A stretch of 64,000 bases of DNA from an uncultured Butyrivibrio sp. (GTDB taxonomy: Bacteria; Bacillota; Clostridia; Lachnospirales; Lachnospiraceae), in the NCBI GenBank assembly GCA_946536145.1, contig CAMNEA010000001.1, positions 62,001 through 126,000 of the forward strand, written 5' to 3'. A model generated the notes under the pieces. The model had not been told where the DNA came from, made no database searches, and was given only the letters and a program-made list of their open reading frames with translations. Within the stretch, counting starts at the first letter, position 1. Every line of letters begins with the position of its first letter. The position numbers and the translations under genes were made by a program. Below are positions 8,363 to 17,530 of the stretch, piece after piece.

Positions 8363-9866
8363 TTTTTATTTTCTGTGCTTTTTTGCACTTGTTTTAATTG
8401 TATATTACACTGTGCCCCTTATCTTCAAGGGAAGGGGTCAGTGGGTGGTACTCCTTGCGGCCAGCGTTACATATTACCTGTTGGCCGGAAACGGAGTGCT
8501 TATTCTGTATCCGGTTTTTTCTTCGCTTGTAACATTTTTACTGCTAAAAGCGCTAGACAAAACGGATGCAGAGAACATAAAAAAGCGAAGGCTGCTCCTT
8601 GGGCTTGAACTTCTGGCCCTTTTGGGGACACTGATAGTACTTAAGTACTCCAGGTTCATACATGGAGGGAGCATCGCTACTCCTCTTGGACTTTCTTTTT
8701 ACACATTCATACTTCTTGGGTATTTCATAGAGGTCTACAACGGGCTTGCGGAGTCAAACAAAAGTTTCCTTAAGACCTCCCTTTACGGACTGTATTTTCC
8801 GGTCATGATATCAGGCCCCATATTTCAGACGAGGGTTTCGGGGGAGCAGTTCTTCAAACATCACCCGCTCGACTTTAAAAACCTGACCTTTGGACTTCAG
8901 AGGATGCTCTGGGGCTTTTTTAAGGAACTTGTAATTTCGGAGCGCCTTGCGGTTATCGTAAATGAGATATACGGCAATGATACGCAGTACCGCGGAGCGT
9001 ACATTATGGTTGGCACTGTCTGCTTTGCGCTGCAGCTGTATACCAATTTCTCAGGCTGTATGGACATCGTGATAGGATTGTCACAGACTTTTGGCATCAT
9101 CCTTCCCGAGAACTTCACGACCCCGTTTTTTGCAAAGAGCATCAGTGAATACTGGAGAAGATGGCATATTACGCTCGGTGTATGGATGAGGGAGAATGTC
9201 TTTTACCCGCTCCTTAGGAGCAGCATGATCACAGGTCTTGGCAAGAGCCTTAAAAAGAAGCTCGGAAAGAAGAAGGGCAAGCAGTACACTACCTATGTCG
9301 CAATGCTGATCCTGTGGTTTTCGGTGGGACTGTGGCACGGCGGCGAGATGAAGTACGTCATAGGATCAGGTCTTTTGCACTGGGCATATATCGTGCTCGG
9401 AGAGATAACACTTCCGTTTTTTACCTGGCTGTTTGCCAAAAAGCTGGGCATGGATATGAAGGGTAAATTTGCTGACGGTGTGAGAGTCGCAAGGACATTT
9501 ATCCTTGTGTGTATAGGCGACCTGTTCTTCAGGGCGGATTCTGTGCCACATGCGCTGAGAATGCTTGGTGAGAGCGTGAGCGTCTTTAACCCGCAGATCC
9601 TTTTTGACGGAAGCCTTCTTGGCCTCGGGCTTGACTTTATCGAGTGGGGGATACTCATTGTGTCCCTTCTTATCCTTCTTTTTGTGTCGATTGTGCAGTA
9701 CAGGCTACAGGCGCAGGGCAGCACAAAGAGCGTGAGGGATATCATTGCGGATAAAAATCTCGTGATAAGATGGATGATCTACATCGCTCTGTTTTTCTAT
9801 GTCATTCTCCTTGCGGAGTATGGCCCGGGATACAGCGCGGCAGAGTTTATATACAAGGATTTTTAA
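8349..9866 (+). CDS. MBOAT family O-acyltransferase (DltB/AlgI type)
   Basis: 505 residues, ATG overlapping the previous stop by 14 bases. It is a polytopic membrane protein with about ten hydrophobic segments. It contains the family signatures SEYWRRWHITLGVWMRENVFYPL (first part) and SVGLWHGGEMKYVIGSG, with the invariant active-site His at residue 330. DltB/AlgI proteins move an acyl group from a cytoplasmic donor (often an ACP thioester) across the membrane to a sugar hydroxyl, with an extracytoplasmic SGNH partner. Both an ACP gene (2831) and an SGNH partner (the next gene) are present, so this is the probable transfer step of the decorating module. Confidence 0.92.
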   Translation: MSITSFYFLCFFALVLIVYYTVPLIFKGRGQWVVLLAASVTYYLLAGNGVLILYPVFSSLVTFLLLKALDKTDAENIKKRRLLLGLELLALLGTLIVLKYSRFIHGGSIATPLGLSFYTFILLGYFIEVYNGLAESNKSFLKTSLYGLYFPVMISGPIFQTRVSGEQFFKHHPLDFKNLTFGLQRMLWGFFKELVISERLAVIVNEIYGNDTQYRGAYIMVGTVCFALQLYTNFSGCMDIVIGLSQTFGIILPENFTTPFFAKSISEYWRRWHITLGVWMRENVFYPLLRSSMITGLGKSLKKKLGKKKGKQYTTYVAMLILWFSVGLWHGGEMKYVIGSGLLHWAYIVLGEITLPFFTWLFAKKLGMDMKGKFADGVRVARTFILVCIGDLFFRADSVPHALRMLGESVSVFNPQILFDGSLLGLGLDFIEWGILIVSLLILLFVSIVQYRLQAQGSTKSVRDIIADKNLVIRWMIYIALFFYVILLAEYGPGYSAAEFIYKDF

Positions 9867-9873
9867 CAGATTT

Positions 9874-10968
9874 ATGACAAAAAAGAGCTGGATTAAAGGA
9901 ATAATATTCATAGCGGTAGTGCTCTGGATGCTCCTGCACCTGACTTATATCCTAAGGACAAACGGGGATGTCAAGGACAGGTTTGTGGGATTTTATGCGG
10001 AAAAGAAAAATACTGTGGATGCCGTGATAATTGGCTCAAGTCCCGTGGCTCCGTGCATCTCATCTCCGATGATATATGGGGATATGGGCGTGACCATGTA
10101 CCCGCTGTCATCCAACATGCAAAGGCCGGTTGCTGCGAAGTATCTTTTAAAAGAGGCATTAAAGACCCAGGATCCCGAGCTTGTGATCTTTGAGATGAGG
10201 ATGTGGACTGCGGCAGATGAGGATCTTCTGGGCAACATGGCGCACACCAGGGAGGTCACTGACAATCTTAAGTATTCCGCAAACAGAGTTGATGCCATTA
10301 ACGCCATGGTGTCTGATAAGTCCGAGAGGCTGAGCTATTACTTTGATATCTTCAAGTATCACTCCAACTGGAAGACGCTGTTTTTGTGGTCACAGTTTAG
10401 AACTCTCTTCTACAGCTATCCCGATGACCTCAAGGGATCTGCGGTAGAGACGGATGTTGGCCCCGCAGATTATCCTGCTTCTGTTGACAGTCAGGATAAA
10501 ATGCCTATCCCCGCTGAGCAGGAAGATTATCTTCTTGATCTTCTTGATTTTTTAAAGGAGCAGAAACTAAAGGCCCTGTTTGTGATAACGCCATATTCCG
10601 CAACGGATGACGAGCAGAAAATGATAAATTACATGTCAGATCTCATAACATCCAAAGGCTATGACTTTGTAGACATGAACCGTCACCTTGATGAGATAGG
10701 CATTGATTTTCAGACAGACATACGCGACTACGGCACCCACACCAATGTGATCGGCGCAGAAAAGGTTACCCGCTGGTTTGAGGAGTATCTGAAGGAAAAT
10801 TATGCTGATAAGGGCATTGCGCTGGTTAATGACCATAGGGGAGATAAAAAGTACAGCTCCTGGGATAAAGCGTACGAGAAATGGCTTTCGGACTATGAGA
10901 GCGGAGCTGAAACGATTAAGTATAACATTGAAAACAAAATATACTATCAGTTGGAGGAAGAGGACTAA
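9874..10968 (+). CDS. Membrane-anchored SGNH-like partner of the MBOAT acyltransferase
   Basis: 364 residues from ATG 9874 (a longer frame to 9799 is only the overlapping end of the MBOAT gene). One N-terminal transmembrane segment (KGIIFIAVVLWMLLHLTYI) anchors an outside domain. AVIIGSSPVAPC carries the block I nucleophile Ser, and DYGTHTNVIGAEK near the C-terminus has the block V Asp-x-x-His arrangement. This matches the DltD/AlgX/DUF1574-like partners that always accompany MBOAT proteins and finish O-acyl transfer outside the membrane. It is the last gene before a promoter at 10976. Confidence 0.78.
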   Translation: MTKKSWIKGIIFIAVVLWMLLHLTYILRTNGDVKDRFVGFYAEKKNTVDAVIIGSSPVAPCISSPMIYGDMGVTMYPLSSNMQRPVAAKYLLKEALKTQDPELVIFEMRMWTAADEDLLGNMAHTREVTDNLKYSANRVDAINAMVSDKSERLSYYFDIFKYHSNWKTLFLWSQFRTLFYSYPDDLKGSAVETDVGPADYPASVDSQDKMPIPAEQEDYLLDLLDFLKEQKLKALFVITPYSATDDEQKMINYMSDLITSKGYDFVDMNRHLDEIGIDFQTDIRDYGTHTNVIGAEKVTRWFEEYLKENYADKGIALVNDHRGDKKYSSWDKAYEKWLSDYESGAETIKYNIENKIYYQLEEED

Positions 10969-10975
10969 CAATTAT

Positions 10976-11004
10976 TTGTCTTGCGGGTGAGTATTGAGTA
11001 TAAT
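10976..11004 (+). promoter_or_regulatory. Sigma-A-type promoter for the fucosyltransferase/ABC transporter part of the cluster
   Basis: TTGTCT at 10976-10981 and TATAAT at 10999-11004 are separated by 17 bases. It lies in the 70-base gap between the SGNH gene and the GT11 gene at 11039, one of the few gaps in a cluster otherwise joined by overlaps. It probably gives internal expression of the downstream half. Confidence 0.6.
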
Positions 11005-11038
11005 ATATTAGTGATTTTATATATACTGCGGAGGAGTC

Positions 11039-11911
11039 ATGATCATCATTCAGCTTAAGGGCGGACTTGGAAATCAGATGTTCCAATACGCCCTGTATAA
11101 AGAACTTAAATATAGAGGAAAAGACGTCAAGATTGACGATGAATCGGGATTTGTGGATGACAAGCTGCGCGTCCCTGTTCTTGACAGATTCGGTGTTACT
11201 TACGACAAGGCAACCAGAGAGGAGATAATTGCTCTTACCGATGCCAAGATGGATTTCTTAAGCCGCGTAAAGAGAAAGCTCTTTGGCCGCAAGACTTTCA
11301 GGATAGATGAGACGGAAGGGCTGTTCAACCCTGAGATCCTGCAGAAGGAAGATGCGTATCTTGTGGGCTACTGGCAGTCGGATAAATATTTCGCAACTCC
11401 AGAGGTGGCACAGGAGATCCAGGATGTGTTTGGCAAGCGCCCCCAGGAGATCATGCACGACTCGGTGAGCTGGTCCACACTTCAGCAGATCGAGTGCTGC
11501 GAGTCGGTCAGCATTCATGTAAGGCGCACCGACTACCTGGATGCGGAACACATCAATGTACACAACCTGTGCACTGAGAAGTATTACAGAAACGCCATCA
11601 AGATGGTGCGGGACAAGCACCCGAACGCCGTCTTCTTCATATTTACCGATGACAAGGAGTGGTGCAGGAGCCACTTCAAGGGCCACAACTTCATCAATGT
11701 GGAACTGCAGGAGGGTGAGAACACCGATGTGGCAGACATGCTGCTGATGAGCAGGTGCAAACACCACATAATCGCCAACAGCTCTTTTAGCTGGTGGTCA
11801 GCATGGCTCAATGATTCTCCTGAAAAGATGATCATCGCTCCGGCAAAATGGATCAACAACAAGAGGATGGATGATGTATATACTGAGCGAATGACGAAGG
11901 TGGAAGTATAA
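11039..11911 (+). CDS. Alpha-1,2-fucosyltransferase-like protein (GT11), copy 1
   Basis: 290 residues with a strong GGAGGAG ribosome binding site. The N-terminus IIQLKGGLGNQMFQYAL is the GT11 signature, VSIHVRRTDYLD is the GDP-fucose-binding HxRRxDY motif, and NSSFSWWSAWLN is the third family motif. It is an inverting transferase of the GT-B-like fucosyltransferase fold, predicted to add fucose or a related 6-deoxyhexose from a GDP donor. Acceptor unknown. It is 2 bases before the ABC transporter gene. Confidence 0.9.
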   Translation: MIIIQLKGGLGNQMFQYALYKELKYRGKDVKIDDESGFVDDKLRVPVLDRFGVTYDKATREEIIALTDAKMDFLSRVKRKLFGRKTFRIDETEGLFNPEILQKEDAYLVGYWQSDKYFATPEVAQEIQDVFGKRPQEIMHDSVSWSTLQQIECCESVSIHVRRTDYLDAEHINVHNLCTEKYYRNAIKMVRDKHPNAVFFIFTDDKEWCRSHFKGHNFINVELQEGENTDVADMLLMSRCKHHIIANSSFSWWSAWLNDSPEKMIIAPAKWINNKRMDDVYTERMTKVEV

Positions 11912-11913
11912 GC

Positions 11914-13713
11914 ATGGATGAATCCAAAAAGGTGAGTCTTTTAGCCAAGATAAATTATATATTTGATAAGAAACAAAAAGGGCAGCTTGTTTTACTGGCT
12001 GTCCTTATACTCATTGGGGGTGTTTTTGAGACGCTCGGAGTCTCCATGATACTTCCGGTGGTGTCGGTGATACTAAGTCCCGACTCACTTCACAGGGGCA
12101 TTGCCAAATATCCGTTTATTCAGGATACGGTGAACTTTCTCGGGCTTGATACGGATGCCAAGCTCGCAAGCGTTCTGCTTGTTGTGATGATCTTCCTGTT
12201 CGTGATAAAGAACGCATACCTTTTGTTTCTTATCCACAGACAGAATACCTTTATATCAAGAGCCAGGAATGACATGATAAGCAGGGTAATGAGGGAATTT
12301 CTGAACAGGCCCTATGAGGACTACCTGGGGGCAGATATACCGACCGTGTTCAGGATAACGGACAGCGATATTCCCAAGACGTTTACTTTGATGCTCTCTT
12401 TGCTTTCGCTTGCTACAGAGCTGGTTGTGTCGGTATGTCTGGGAATTGTTCTTCTTTTTGTAAACTGGCAGATGACCGTTCTCATTGTGTTTGTGCTGCT
12501 GATACTTACACTGATCGCCACGAAGGTCCTAAAGCCAAGGCTCAATGACATCGGAAGGAAAAACCAGGAGACACAGTCAAGGATTGCCAAGTGGCGACTT
12601 CAGGCCATATACGGTCTAAAAGACGTAAAGGTGCTGAACAGGCAGGATTTCTTTATAAGGAACTACTATGAGCAGGGCAAGATCGGAGCTGATATAGACA
12701 GGGACTATGCTGTTCTCAATTCCGTGCCGAGGCTTATGATAGAGACGGTATTTATGGCAGTAGTTCTTTTGTATGTACTGTTCTATATAGTCCGGGGCGG
12801 GGATGCCACTACGCTTCTCCCGCAGCTGACGGCCTTCGGCGTTGCCGCGGTCAGGATCATGCCTTCGGCAAACCGCATAAATACGCATATCACGACTATA
12901 GCTTACAACCAGTTCAGTCTTGATTTTGTATATGAGAACCTCACGGAGTCAATGAAGACGGACAAGGCAATGAGGGCCGAGAGAGCTGCCATAGCCGGAC
13001 CTGCTCTTCACATGGACAGGATGATAGAGCTTAAGAATATCACTTTTGCTTATCCCGATTCTGATGTGAATATCTTTACCAATGCGGATATGGTCATCAA
13101 AAAGGGCCAGTCGGTCGGAATAATTGGCCCCTCCGGCGCAGGTAAATCGACCATAGTTGATATACTGCTGGGGCTGCTGCACGTAAAGAGCGGAGACATA
13201 CTCTGCGATGGGAGCAATATATTCAGCAACTATGAGTCATGGCTTGCTCAGATAGGATATATCCCCCAGTCAATCTATCTGGTGGATGAGTCCATAAGGG
13301 AGAACATAGCGTTTGGCATAGATGCGGATGAGATAAATGACGACAGGATCTGGGAGGTCATGGAGGAAGCACAGCTTGCAGACTTTGTGAGGAGCCTTCC
13401 CGAAGGCCTTGATACAACCATAGGTGACAGGGGCGTCAGATTGTCCGGAGGCCAGAGGCAGAGGATAGGTATTGCGAGGGCTCTTTATCACAACCCGGAG
13501 ATACTTGTATTTGATGAGGCCACCAGCGCTCTCGACAATGAGACAGAGGCAGCGGTCATGGAGGCCATCAACAGCTTCCACGGCAAAAAGACCATGGTCA
13601 TAATTGCCCACAGGCTCAACACCATTGAGAAGTGCGATGTGATCTATGAAGTAAAGGATGAGAAGATACATCAGACCACACTTGACGGCAGGGCAATAAT
13701 TCACAGAGAGTAA
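11914..13713 (+). CDS. ABC transporter, fused permease and ATPase (lipid/polysaccharide exporter type)
   Basis: 599 residues. The N-terminal half has about six transmembrane segments (ABC type IV exporter fold). The nucleotide-binding domain has Walker A GPSGAGKST, signature LSGGQRQRIGIARAL, Walker B ILVFDEATSALD and H-loop AHRLNT. This half-size layout resembles MsbA/PglK, and homodimers of this type flip lipid-linked oligosaccharides. As a Wzx-type flippase gene is also present (23255), the cluster may export two products, or this protein may move a modified lipid intermediate (inference). Confidence 0.9.
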   Translation: MDESKKVSLLAKINYIFDKKQKGQLVLLAVLILIGGVFETLGVSMILPVVSVILSPDSLHRGIAKYPFIQDTVNFLGLDTDAKLASVLLVVMIFLFVIKNAYLLFLIHRQNTFISRARNDMISRVMREFLNRPYEDYLGADIPTVFRITDSDIPKTFTLMLSLLSLATELVVSVCLGIVLLFVNWQMTVLIVFVLLILTLIATKVLKPRLNDIGRKNQETQSRIAKWRLQAIYGLKDVKVLNRQDFFIRNYYEQGKIGADIDRDYAVLNSVPRLMIETVFMAVVLLYVLFYIVRGGDATTLLPQLTAFGVAAVRIMPSANRINTHITTIAYNQFSLDFVYENLTESMKTDKAMRAERAAIAGPALHMDRMIELKNITFAYPDSDVNIFTNADMVIKKGQSVGIIGPSGAGKSTIVDILLGLLHVKSGDILCDGSNIFSNYESWLAQIGYIPQSIYLVDESIRENIAFGIDADEINDDRIWEVMEEAQLADFVRSLPEGLDTTIGDRGVRLSGGQRQRIGIARALYHNPEILVFDEATSALDNETEAAVMEAINSFHGKKTMVIIAHRLNTIEKCDVIYEVKDEKIHQTTLDGRAIIHRE

Positions 13714-13719
13714 GGATTT

Positions 13720-14763
13720 ATGATAGGAACAGAACTTATAGAGGGCTACGGCCTTGGAAATCAGTTGTTTTTTTATATAACCACGAGATGCCTTGCCCTT
13801 GAAAAGGGCACCGACTTCGGATTTGTAAATCCCGGTCAGATCGGCAATGTCTTTCATTCCAAGAAGGGACTGTACTTCATGGATCCACCCGATATGGGAA
13901 GAGAGATCTCAAGGGATGAGATGAAAAACTTTGCCATATATCACGAGAAGGATGACAGACTTTTTATCGGTACCTCGCGTCATGACATGACCAACGGCTG
14001 CTACATAAGCGGAGCAGACCCCGAACTCTTTAAGGTTTCGGACGGGACTCTCATCTACGGGAACATGCAGGCGGAGAGCTACTTTGAGAAATACAGGGAT
14101 CAGATAAGGGAGTGGCTTCATGTGAAAGAGGAGGCCGAGTCCTATGAGTACACGGCGGATGATCTGTGCATCATCAATCTTCGCGGTGGTGAGTACACAA
14201 GCCAGCCGGAGCTGTACCTGGACAGAAGGTACTTCCTGAATGCAATAAGAAATATGAAGAAGATAAACCCTGCCATGAGATTCATGGTGGTGACAGAAGA
14301 TGAGGAGGCGGCTAAAAAGGTTCTTCCTGAGTATGAATGCCATCACTTTGATATGGGCAAGGACTATGTGACGATAAAAAACGCAAGATATCTTATACTC
14401 AGCAACTCGTCATTTTCTCTTGTGCCCGTGATGTCGAGCAGGGAGCTTAAGAAGGCTATTGCACCCAAATACTGGGCAAGACATAACATATCGGATGGTT
14501 TTTGGTCATCTGAGCAGAACATATACAGTTTTCTGACCTATCAGGACAGGAGAGGGCGGCTTTATTCCGCACAGCAGTGCAGGGCGGAGCTTGAAAAGTA
14601 CAAAAAGACTTCAAAGCTCTATGGAAGGAGAAACGTTCGCCCCGGGACTGCGGTCCGATTTTTCCAGAACATCAGAAGAGAGTGCCTCTTTGGATTCTTT
14701 TTCGCAAAGAAGATAGTGAGGTCACTTGAGAGAAGAAGCGGGATCATAAAGAGCTATGAGTGA
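13720..14763 (+). CDS. GT11-like (alpha-1,2-fucosyltransferase-related) protein, copy 2, divergent
   Basis: 347 residues. It has GYGLGNQLFFYITTRCLA near the start (GT11 motif I), CIINLRGGEYT instead of HxRRxDY (the His is replaced by Asn), and NSSFSLVPVMSS as the third motif. The C-terminal 80 residues are basic and extend beyond the usual GT11 length. The loss of the His and the longer tail make it a divergent member whose donor may not be GDP-fucose. Its stop overlaps the next start by 8 bases. Confidence 0.78.
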   Translation: MIGTELIEGYGLGNQLFFYITTRCLALEKGTDFGFVNPGQIGNVFHSKKGLYFMDPPDMGREISRDEMKNFAIYHEKDDRLFIGTSRHDMTNGCYISGADPELFKVSDGTLIYGNMQAESYFEKYRDQIREWLHVKEEAESYEYTADDLCIINLRGGEYTSQPELYLDRRYFLNAIRNMKKINPAMRFMVVTEDEEAAKKVLPEYECHHFDMGKDYVTIKNARYLILSNSSFSLVPVMSSRELKKAIAPKYWARHNISDGFWSSEQNIYSFLTYQDRRGRLYSAQQCRAELEKYKKTSKLYGRRNVRPGTAVRFFQNIRRECLFGFFFAKKIVRSLERRSGIIKSYE

Positions 14764-15520
14764 GAAAAAACTAAGGCTTCCAAATGTTACTTTGATGGCT
14801 ATGACGAGCGTTGATGTGTATGAGACCGTCAGAGCCATGAAGTACAGTATGAGGGATATCGAGTTTGGAGATGCTGTGCTGATCTCTGACAAGAAGCCCT
14901 TTTATCTGCCTTCGGATATAAGGTTCAGCTACACATCGAAGCTGGATGACATAGATAAATTTAACTACAAGATGGTATTTGAGCTCAAGGATCACATCAG
15001 AACGGATTTTTGTCTGGTGGTTCACGCGGACGGTTTTGTGGTACACCCGGAGAACTGGCGCGATGAGTTCCTTGAATATGACTATATAGGCTCTCCCTGG
15101 CCGATGCCAAAAAATGATTACGCCTACAGGGACAGGAGCGGCAATCTGTGCAGGGTCGGAAACAGTGTATCTATAAGGTCAAAGAGGCTCCTCGAGTATC
15201 CATCTGCCCACAATCTTCCGTGGGAGAGGGACTACGACAATATGTACAACGAGGATATATTCCTCTGCTGCATGCACAAAAACGAGATGGAGTCTGACGG
15301 ACTTAAGTGGGCGCCTTTTGAACTGGCACTTTTGTTTGGCAGGGAGCATCCACTGCCTGAGAATAAGGGAGTGGAGCCTTTTATCTTCCACAAGTGGTGG
15401 GGCGAAAATGAGAAATACCCGAGATTCTACAGCCCCCGGAAGAGATTTAAAAGGGCAGTCAGACCGCTTCTTTTCTGGAGAAGAAGCAGGAAGTGGAAAG
15501 AGGAGCACGGCATTCAATGA
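14756..15520 (+). CDS. DUF5672 family protein, probable glycosyltransferase
   Basis: 254 residues. Features of the family include LPNVTLMAMTSVDVYETVRAM at the start, FCLVVHADGFVVHPENW in the middle (a DxD-like HADG region), DYIGSPW, RVGNSVSIRSKRLLE and YNEDIFLC. These resemble fringe-like or GT-A glycosyltransferases found in capsule clusters. The family has no well-defined reaction that I can name. The gene overlaps its neighbours on both sides (8 bases, then an ATGA overlap). Confidence 0.75.
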   Translation: MSEKKLRLPNVTLMAMTSVDVYETVRAMKYSMRDIEFGDAVLISDKKPFYLPSDIRFSYTSKLDDIDKFNYKMVFELKDHIRTDFCLVVHADGFVVHPENWRDEFLEYDYIGSPWPMPKNDYAYRDRSGNLCRVGNSVSIRSKRLLEYPSAHNLPWERDYDNMYNEDIFLCCMHKNEMESDGLKWAPFELALLFGREHPLPENKGVEPFIFHKWWGENEKYPRFYSPRKRFKRAVRPLLFWRRSRKWKEEHGIQ

Positions 15521-16590
15521 TTTTTTCCATTATTGTACCGGTGTGCAACGCAGAAACGTTTCTTGAGGACAGTGTGATGAGCGCCGTATCTCAGAAACTG
15601 CCGGGGTCTTTTGAGGGCGATGGGGAAAGTGATTTTTTTGAGATAATTCTTTTGGAGAACGGATCCAAAGATTCAAGCCCCGAGATCTGTGACAGACTGG
15701 CTAAAGAAAACAGAAATGTCCATGCGCTGCACATGGGCAGGATAGGACTCTACGCCGCAAGACAGCAGGGTATAAGGCGTGCAAAGGGAGATTATATACT
15801 ATCGCTTGATGCGGATGACCGCCTTGGCGGCGATGCGCTTTTAAAGCTTCATGCTGCACTTGATAAATGTAAGAATGATACGGGGCATGATGCTCCTGAT
15901 CTGATAATATTTGACGCGGCGGCAATGGGAGGCGATAAAAAGCCACTCTTTGACAGACCGTTTGATGCAGGGAAGATATACCGCGGCGATGAGAAGAAGG
16001 TCTTTTTTGACAAATTCTGCACTGATGATTCCCTTAACAGCATGTGGACGAAATGCATAAAAAGATCGATAGCGGACCTTGGGAAAACGGATCTTTTCCT
16101 TGGATACGGAGAGGATCTCTACCAGACAGCCGCATATCTGGACAGAGCCGGCAGCGTTATGTACCTTGATGAAGTGCTCTATGAATACAGGGTGGATGCG
16201 GCAAGCATGTCCACGACCTACTCGGAGGTATATCTGGACAACCAGAAGATAGCCTGGGAAGGACTCGATGAGGTGGCCGCAAGATGGGAAGGCAAGTCGT
16301 ACGACGAAACTATATCAAGGCGCAAATCCCTGACCTGCACTATAGCAATGACAAGGCTCATCTATTCGGATATGAGTATGCTGCAAAAGAGGCACAAGCT
16401 TAAAAAGCTTCTTTCCGATCCGTTTTACGTGGAGTATTCCGCATATCCGCTGCCTGACTGGGCACCTGAAGAGGCGGCATTTGTAAAGAAGCTTCAGATG
16501 AAGAAAAGCAGCAGACTCGCGCTCCTTGAAAGTGCATTTACAAGAGGGGTCAAGAACAGGATAAAGGGAATGGTTAAACATGGTATATGA
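15517..16590 (+). CDS. Glycosyltransferase family 2
   Basis: 357 residues from the ATG that overlaps the preceding TGA, with AAGAGGAG about 11 bases upstream; the longer frame from 15493 lacks support. The GT-A domain begins IFSIIVPVCNAETFLEDSV, with LLENGSKDSSPEIC and the metal-binding LSLDADDRLG, then YGEDLYQTAAYLD. The C-terminal 100 residues are helical and basic and may bind membrane or acceptor. Donor sugar unknown. Confidence 0.88.
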   Translation: MIFSIIVPVCNAETFLEDSVMSAVSQKLPGSFEGDGESDFFEIILLENGSKDSSPEICDRLAKENRNVHALHMGRIGLYAARQQGIRRAKGDYILSLDADDRLGGDALLKLHAALDKCKNDTGHDAPDLIIFDAAAMGGDKKPLFDRPFDAGKIYRGDEKKVFFDKFCTDDSLNSMWTKCIKRSIADLGKTDLFLGYGEDLYQTAAYLDRAGSVMYLDEVLYEYRVDAASMSTTYSEVYLDNQKIAWEGLDEVAARWEGKSYDETISRRKSLTCTIAMTRLIYSDMSMLQKRHKLKKLLSDPFYVEYSAYPLPDWAPEEAAFVKKLQMKKSSRLALLESAFTRGVKNRIKGMVKHGI

Positions 16591-17530
16591 TCTTTTGCCT
16601 TTTTTTAATGAAATAGATATTTTGAGACTCCATTTGGAGATCCTCTCACCCTACGTGGATAAATTCATCATCGAGGAAGCCACGGTGACTTTTTCGGGTT
16701 CTGCCAAGGGGCTGTGCTTTGACAGCAACAGGGAGAAGTTTTCTGATTTTCTTGACAGGATTGTCTATATCCCAGTCACTGATACACCGGAGCACGCAGG
16801 GACCCATGAGAGGGATTATTTTCAGAAAAACAGGCTTATAGAGGGACTAAAAAAAGTCGGCGCAACTGAAAAAGACGTCATCATTTTCGGGGACTGCGAC
16901 GAGATCCCAAATCCAGGGCAGCTTAAGAAGATAATAGATGATTTCGACAACACAAAGGTTTATCATCTTGCACAGCGCAATTTCAGTGCTTTTGTGAACA
17001 TGGAGGAAAAGTCGGGAAATCTTTTGTCAATAACGGGTGATTTTCCTGACATACCTGATGGAGAGAGAAAGTGGCTCGGCACCAAGGTGACCTCTATTTT
17101 AAATATTCCGAAAGAAGGGATTGTAAGACTTCGTGATCTGTGCAAGGTCACCGATGCCAATGCCGTGAGAGTTGCAGATGGCGGGTGGCACTTTGGATAT
17201 ATGGGAGGCGATCACGAGACGGATCCGATCGAGAGGATCGGAGTAAAAATAAGGGCAGCAGCCCACCAGGAGTACAATGAGAGAGAGATAATCCTTGAGA
17301 CCATGGACAGGCTTGTACTTGGTCAGGACATATTCGGGCGAAATGCCAGGTTCGAGAGAGTAGATATCGATAATTCATACCCCGATTACCTGCGTGAGCA
17401 TCTTGGGGAGTACAGACATCTCGTGATGCCGAGGATATCCCCCATCAAAAAGCTGTATCACAGATTTGACATAACCGTAGGCAGATTTTTCAGAAAAGTG
17501 GTTCGCAGACTGCGCAGAACATTCGTATGA
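16580..17530 (+). CDS. GT17-like glycosyltransferase (beta-1,4-GlcNAc transferase III-related)
   Basis: 316 residues, starting inside the previous gene by 11 bases. The pattern VYDLLPFFNEIDILRLHLEIL, EEATVTFSGSAKGLCF, IIFGDCDEIPNP and WHFGYMGG is that of family GT17 (bisecting N-acetylglucosaminyltransferase relatives), common in bacterial polysaccharide loci. GDCDE is the candidate metal and donor motif. The substrate in bacteria is not established; GlcNAc transfer is only a family-based guess. Confidence 0.82.
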   Translation: MVYDLLPFFNEIDILRLHLEILSPYVDKFIIEEATVTFSGSAKGLCFDSNREKFSDFLDRIVYIPVTDTPEHAGTHERDYFQKNRLIEGLKKVGATEKDVIIFGDCDEIPNPGQLKKIIDDFDNTKVYHLAQRNFSAFVNMEEKSGNLLSITGDFPDIPDGERKWLGTKVTSILNIPKEGIVRLRDLCKVTDANAVRVADGGWHFGYMGGDHETDPIERIGVKIRAAAHQEYNEREIILETMDRLVLGQDIFGRNARFERVDIDNSYPDYLREHLGEYRHLVMPRISPIKKLYHRFDITVGRFFRKVVRRLRRTFV

